DNA from: Bacillota bacterium
GTDB taxonomy: Bacteria > Bacillota > Limnochordia > DTU080
DNA: 64,000 nt
Assembly (NCBI GenBank): GCA_012840225.1
Contig: DULU01000089.1
Location: forward strand, 19,663 to 83,662
Direction of reading: 5' to 3'
Positions 60,282 to 64,000 of this stretch are shown in pieces (the first letter of the stretch is position 1; every line of letters begins with the position of its first letter). Both the position numbers and the translations under genes were made by a program. The notes under the pieces were generated by a model, which searched no databases, was not told the DNA's origin, and was given only the letters and a program-made list of their open reading frames with translations.

Positions 60282-61334
60282 ATGGTCAAACCATTGAAAT
60301 TAGGCATTATTGGAGCAGGTAACATCTCCAAGTCTCACCTGGAAGCCGCCAGGCGGACCGGCGCCGCTGTTCCGGTCGCCATCTGCGATCCCCTGCTGGA
60401 CAGGGCCAATCAGAGGCAGAACGAATATGGCATTCAGGAAGTATATGCCGATTATCACGACATGCTGGCCAAGTCCGATATCGAAGCCGTGGTCGTCTGC
60501 CCACCCAACCATCTGCACCATGTGGTGACCATCGACGCGCTGCGGGCGGGCAAGCATGTCCTCTGCGAAAAGCCGATGTCCTTCCGCGCCGACTGGGCGC
60601 AGAGCATGGTGGACGAGGCTAAAAAGAGCGGCAAAATCCTGCAGGTCGGCATGGTCAGCCGCTACCAGCCGACGGTGCAATGGCTGCGCCGCCAGGTGGC
60701 GGAAGGCTCTCTCGGCTGGGTTTATTTCGCCCGCGCCCAATATGTGCGCCGCTCCGGCATTCCCGGCTGGGGCAGCTGGTTCACCCGCAAAGATATGGCC
60801 GGTGGCGGGCCGCTGATCGACATTGGCGTCCATCGCCTCGATCTGGCCTGGTATCTGATGGGTTGCCCCAAACCGGTGAGCGTCTTCGGCGTCACTTTCG
60901 CCGCGCTGGGTCCCTCGAAGCAAGGCTTGGGCACCTGGGGTACGCCCGAATGGGACGGCTATTATGATGTGGAAGACTTTTCCGCCGCTTTGATCAAATT
61001 TGCCGACGGCTCGGCTATTTCCCTGGAAGCGGTGTGGGCCGGCTATACCGATCCCTCCAGCGCCCTTCACCTCATAGGCAACAAGCAGGGTGCTCAGCTC
61101 ATCGACGATAAGGTGAAGATCATGACCCAGGTGGACAAACATGACATGGACACCATGGTCTCCATGCCGAAGAATTCCTTGGAATCCGGTTTTTCCGGCC
61201 AGATGATGGCTTTCAGAAATGCGGTCAGAGGAGAAGCCCCTTGCCCGGCACCCGGTGAACAAGGCCTCGAGGTGACCAAGATGCTGGCCGGCATTTACGA
61301 ATCGGCTCAGAAAGGTGCCTCGGTGGCTCTGTAA
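60282..61334 (+). CDS. Gfo/Idh/MocA-family oxidoreductase
   Basis: A 350-residue NAD(P)-dependent sugar dehydrogenase. The start ATG 60282 has AAGGAGG eight bases upstream. The Rossmann motif LKLGIIGAGNISKSHLEAAR, then VCPPNHLHHVVTIDALRAGK and the catalytic-type EKPMSF lysine are canonical; the C-terminal domain shows GGGPLIDIGVHRLDLAWYLMG with the His/Asp pair. Likely acts on a sugar, inositol or sugar acid. Divergent from gntR and followed by a membrane-protein gene 23 bases later. Confidence 0.92.
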   Translation: MVKPLKLGIIGAGNISKSHLEAARRTGAAVPVAICDPLLDRANQRQNEYGIQEVYADYHDMLAKSDIEAVVVCPPNHLHHVVTIDALRAGKHVLCEKPMSFRADWAQSMVDEAKKSGKILQVGMVSRYQPTVQWLRRQVAEGSLGWVYFARAQYVRRSGIPGWGSWFTRKDMAGGGPLIDIGVHRLDLAWYLMGCPKPVSVFGVTFAALGPSKQGLGTWGTPEWDGYYDVEDFSAALIKFADGSAISLEAVWAGYTDPSSALHLIGNKQGAQLIDDKVKIMTQVDKHDMDTMVSMPKNSLESGFSGQMMAFRNAVRGEAPCPAPGEQGLEVTKMLAGIYESAQKGASVAL

Positions 61335-61357
61335 CGACGATCAGATGAGGCGGGCAG

Positions 61358-62116
61358 ATGAGCAACTCGGCCAAAAATATATATGAAAACGGATTCTGGA
61401 ACGAGATCAAACCTATTCGCCCGCAGGAAGGCGGCGGCTCGTTCTATGATGTCAGGGCAGCGCGCTATGACGGCATATGCGCCTTCTCTCCTACCAAAAC
61501 CCTGGCTCTTTCCGGAGCACTGGCCGGGTTGGGCATCGCTTTACTGCTTTGGCTCATGCCGCTGACCTTCGTCAACCTGAGTAATCTTCCCGCCACAGGC
61601 TTATTCTTCGCCGTCTATGGAGCATTGATGGGTATATGGAGAAAAAGGGACGCCGCCCGGAGGAAATACGCCAGGCTATTCCACCTGGTGCGGCGTCCCC
61701 ATTCCATCTTTTCCTTCTTCTTTTTTCCTTTTGTCCTGATCCTGCGCATCATTTTCTGGGAACCTGGCGGAAATGCCTCCGGCATGGGTGAGCCGGACAC
61801 TTTCCTGGCCTCCATGGTGGTGCTGCTCTGTCTTTTCTGGATCGGCATGGCTTTCGACTATATATGGGAAGCTTTGCACAACCTTATACTGGGGCGCATG
61901 ATCGATGTGACCTCCGATACAGCTCGCCGGCATACCCTGCACATGTGGATCACCTGTGAAGAAGCCAACTCGCCGCACCGCCTGGATCAAGTGGATTATC
62001 ACGACAGCAAGGTTATCGTCAGGGGTTGGTTTGAGAATCCGGCAGAGCTGAAGCGCAAGCTCCTGCTTCTGGACTTTGTAAAAGAAGCCGAAGTGATCAG
62101 CGAAAAGAGCAAATGA
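61358..62116 (+). CDS. Integral membrane protein of unknown function
   Basis: A 252-residue protein with a soluble N-terminal 45 residues, about four hydrophobic helices (50-72, 78-92, 118-135, 150-165) and a C-terminal soluble domain (ITCEEANSPHRLDQVDYHDS, VIVRGWFENPAELKRKLLLL) that may be ferredoxin-like. The basic segment RKRDAARRKYARLFHLVRR lies between helices. It follows the Gfo/Idh gene by 23 bases and may share its transcript. No family recognised. Confidence 0.72.
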   Translation: MSNSAKNIYENGFWNEIKPIRPQEGGGSFYDVRAARYDGICAFSPTKTLALSGALAGLGIALLLWLMPLTFVNLSNLPATGLFFAVYGALMGIWRKRDAARRKYARLFHLVRRPHSIFSFFFFPFVLILRIIFWEPGGNASGMGEPDTFLASMVVLLCLFWIGMAFDYIWEALHNLILGRMIDVTSDTARRHTLHMWITCEEANSPHRLDQVDYHDSKVIVRGWFENPAELKRKLLLLDFVKEAEVISEKSK

Positions 62117-62186
62117 CAGCCTGTGGAGCCATAGACTATACCCGCAGAAAACCGTGAACCGGTAAATGCCCGGAAACCAACGCTCC

Positions 62187-62241
62187 TTGTATCAAGAAAA
62201 TTGTCATGCTAAGATATATATGAAGATATACATATCATCTT
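62187..62241 (+). promoter_or_regulatory. Promoter and inverted-repeat operator of the rrf2-DUF438 operon
   Basis: TTGTAT is followed after 17 bases by TAAGAT. The -10 lies in an imperfect inverted repeat, AAGATATATATG and CATATCATCTT, with an eight-base spacer (62211-62241). AAGAT/ATCTT ends recall NsrR-type sites, though the spacing differs. Autoregulation by the Rrf2 protein is inferred. Confidence 0.5.
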
Positions 62242-62304
62242 TAAACGGCTGCTCACCCGGACAGGATTGTAGGTAGTGTAGGAAAGACAGAAAGAAGTGC
62301 CGCC

Positions 62305-62703
62305 ATGATATCAAAAACGGCTGAATACGCATTACGGGCCATGGTTTGCCTGGCTAAACAGCAACCGGGTACAAGCCTTACAAATAAGCAGATAGCTGCC
62401 GCCACAGGAATCCCGCTGCCTTATTTGTCCAAAGTGATGTTGAGCTTGTGCCGGGCCGGCTTGATTTCCGCTCGCCGGGGTCGGGGCGGGGGTCTGGCCC
62501 TGACCCAAAAGCCGGAGAATATAACCATTCTGGATATCATAGAAGCGGTGGATCCGATCAAGGAGGTGTCAGGCTGCCCCCTGAAGCTGAAAAGCCATCA
62601 GACCCAATTGTGTCCCCTGCATAGCCGCCTGAACGAGGCCACGGTCATGATTAAGCAGGCTTTCAGCAGAACAACCCTATCCGAGATGATCACCCAAAAG
62701 TGA
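62305..62703 (+). CDS. Rrf2-family transcriptional regulator
   Basis: A 132-residue winged-helix regulator (SKTAEYALRAMVCLAKQQ, TNKQIAAATGIPLPYLSKVML, RRGRGGGLALTQKPENITILDII). The C-terminal region contains CPLKLKSHQTQLCPLH, two of the cysteines that in IscR/NsrR-type proteins bind an Fe-S cluster; a third Cys is not obvious, so cluster binding is uncertain. It precedes a DUF438/hemerythrin gene by 40 bases, a pairing that suggests NO or redox sensing. Confidence 0.88.
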   Translation: MISKTAEYALRAMVCLAKQQPGTSLTNKQIAAATGIPLPYLSKVMLSLCRAGLISARRGRGGGLALTQKPENITILDIIEAVDPIKEVSGCPLKLKSHQTQLCPLHSRLNEATVMIKQAFSRTTLSEMITQK

Positions 62704-62743
62704 GCGGCATGAAGCCCATCGAAACAAAAAGGAGGACGAGGCC

Positions 62744-63988
62744 ATGAGCGAACTGATCACCAAGAAGGAGAACCTAAAGAAACTCTTGCGCCAGGTACAC
62801 GAGACTCCGGAGAAAGTCGGGGAGATCAAAGCTGCTTTCCGCCACCTATTGGCCGGCCTGACCCCCACCATGATAGCCGAAGTGGAGCAGGAATTGGTCG
62901 AAGAAGGGCTGCCGGCGGAAAAGTTGCGGCTGATGTGCGACGTCCACCTGGAACTGATGAAGGAATCGCTCGACGAAAGTGAGCCGGCCGGTCTGCCGCC
63001 GGGGCATCCGATAGCCATATTGACCAAAGAGCACAGCCAATTTCTGGAGGTGATGGACGAGCTCCGCCGGCTTTTGGCCTCACCGTTGCAAGATGGGAGC
63101 CGGAAGCGGCTGGCGGAGCTGCGGGACCTTCTGAAGGTGGGGGAAAACCACTACTTAAGGGAAGAAAACGTGCTCTTCCCACAGCTGGAAAAGCGTGGCA
63201 TCGTGCAGCCGCCGGCGATCATGTGGCAGGAGCATGATGTAATCAGAGACATGAAGCGACGGCTGTTTGCCGCCATCGATCGCCTGAACTCCGGCAATGA
63301 AGGAGGGAAGGCGGGCTTCATCGACGATGTCATCGCCCTGCAGGAGTTCCTCAGCAGCCACTTCCAGAAGGAGAACAAAATCCTCTTCCCTGCCGCTTTG
63401 CAGGTGATTGAGAGAAGCGTCTGGCCGGAAATGCGACGGGAGTTCGACGAGATCGGGTATGTCTTCGGCGAGCCGGCGCCTATCCCGCACCTCATGGGGA
63501 AAGCGGCAGCGAGCGGCGCACCCGGTGCACCCGGAGCCGGGGCAGCGGAGAAAGCCGATGCGGCCGGCGAGGGCGGTCCGGGCCTCATCGATCTGGGGTC
63601 GGGACGGCTGACCATCGAGCAGCTGACCTGCCTGTTCAACACACTTCCCGTAGACATAACCTTTGTGGATGCAGATGATCGCGTCGCCTATTTCAGCGAA
63701 ACCGCCGATCGCATCTTTGTGCGCACCAGATCCGTCATCGGTCGGGCGGTGCAAAACTGCCATCCGCAGAAAAGCGTCCACGTGGTGAATAAGATATTGG
63801 ACGACTTTAAAGCGGGACGGCGCCATCAGGCCGAGTTCTGGATCAACCTGGGCAACAAGCTGATTCTGATCCGCTATTTCGCCGTGCGCAATCCCGAGGG
63901 CCGATATCTCGGCACAGTCGAGATAACCCAGGATATCACCCGCCTGAAAGAGTTGACCGGCGAAAAGCGCCTGGACGACGATGTGTAA
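62744..63988 (+). CDS. DUF438-hemerythrin-PAS domain protein
   Basis: A 414-residue cytoplasmic protein with three parts: an N-terminal DUF438 domain (about 1-90), a hemerythrin HHE-like domain (about 85-235: ILTKEHSQFLEVMDEL, ENHYLREENVLFPQLE, WQEHDVIRD, SSHFQKENKILFP), a Gly/Ala-rich linker (AAASGAPGAPGAGAAEKA) and a C-terminal PAS domain (FNTLPVDITFVDADDRVAYF...RSVIGRAVQNCHPQKSVHVV). Di-iron hemerythrin domains bind O2 or NO and the PAS may bind heme or a ligand. GGAGG precedes the ATG. It forms an operon with the Rrf2 regulator and probably belongs to the same nitrosative/oxidative response as hcp, 46 kb away. Confidence 0.92.
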   Translation: MSELITKKENLKKLLRQVHETPEKVGEIKAAFRHLLAGLTPTMIAEVEQELVEEGLPAEKLRLMCDVHLELMKESLDESEPAGLPPGHPIAILTKEHSQFLEVMDELRRLLASPLQDGSRKRLAELRDLLKVGENHYLREENVLFPQLEKRGIVQPPAIMWQEHDVIRDMKRRLFAAIDRLNSGNEGGKAGFIDDVIALQEFLSSHFQKENKILFPAALQVIERSVWPEMRREFDEIGYVFGEPAPIPHLMGKAAASGAPGAPGAGAAEKADAAGEGGPGLIDLGSGRLTIEQLTCLFNTLPVDITFVDADDRVAYFSETADRIFVRTRSVIGRAVQNCHPQKSVHVVNKILDDFKAGRRHQAEFWINLGNKLILIRYFAVRNPEGRYLGTVEITQDITRLKELTGEKRLDDDV

Positions 63989-64000
63989 AACCTCCGGCAG

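Noticed and set aside
1-64000. CRISPR arrays, tRNA or rRNA genes, integrases
   Set aside because: No regularly spaced repeats, cloverleaf-like sequences, rRNA segments or recombinase motifs were seen in either strand.

Overview
The window reads as part of the chromosome of an anaerobic, GC-rich diderm member of the Bacillota (compare Limnochordia, Halanaerobiales, Negativicutes); the exact lineage cannot be fixed from sequence alone. Firmicute traits are the Agr-type peptide module, a glmS ribozyme, strong AGGAGG-type ribosome sites with many GTG/TTG starts, and LacI/GntR/MarR/Rrf2 regulators. An outer membrane is indicated by three exported proteins with beta-barrel-like C-termini ending in Phe, two of them carrying an SLH-like N-terminal domain. 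Anaerobic one-carbon and redox metabolism is indicated by Ni-CO dehydrogenase, hybrid-cluster protein, a methanol:corrinoid methyltransferase, a DUF438/hemerythrin protein and a selenoprotein. No tRNA, rRNA, CRISPR array or intact insertion sequence was recognised.

Layout. 0-4 kb: a partial UroD-family gene, then an agrB-agrD-membrane protein-HD-GYP/GGDEF operon in which the usual AgrC kinase is replaced by a c-di-GMP enzyme. 4-11 kb: an orphan sugar-binding protein, a SNF2 helicase/SWIM pair and a solitary mtaB. 11-17.5 kb: a minus-strand operon marR-hcp-cooS-cooF-FNOR with a palindromic operator. 17.6-24.8 kb: HAD phosphatase, sulfatase, metallo-beta-lactamase-fold hydrolase, iron alcohol dehydrogenase, MFS exporter, and a duplicated locus encoding a small exported glycine-rich protein. 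24.8-31.9 kb: malic enzyme-PTA fusion, S-adenosylhomocysteine hydrolase, a DNA methyltransferase overlapping it, and glmS behind a glmS ribozyme. 32-37 kb: phosphoesterase, orphan ParB, exported/outer-membrane proteins, a RuvC-like protein. 37.4-43 kb: one 1,834-residue SLH-coiled coil-barrel protein.

43-51.8 kb: a solitary DNA methylase with a zinc ribbon, several small proteins, a DUF1854/ABC exporter pair behind a structured leader with an intrinsic terminator, and a PorV-like barrel. 52-57 kb: a sugar-catabolic locus (binding protein, LacI, aldo/keto reductase, Zn-alcohol dehydrogenase and a truncated lactonase). 57-64 kb: a HesB-like selenoprotein (in-frame UGA, missed by the ORF track), Hsp20, GntR/M20 peptidase, Gfo/Idh dehydrogenase, a membrane protein, and an Rrf2-DUF438 pair behind an inverted repeat.

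The most notable items are the Agr-to-c-di-GMP module, the HesB-like selenoprotein with its SECIS, the MarR-controlled Hcp/CODH operon, the giant tether protein, and the uncharacterised leader RNA of the ABC exporter. Starts that differ from the ORF track were chosen from ribosome-site spacing and family N-termini.
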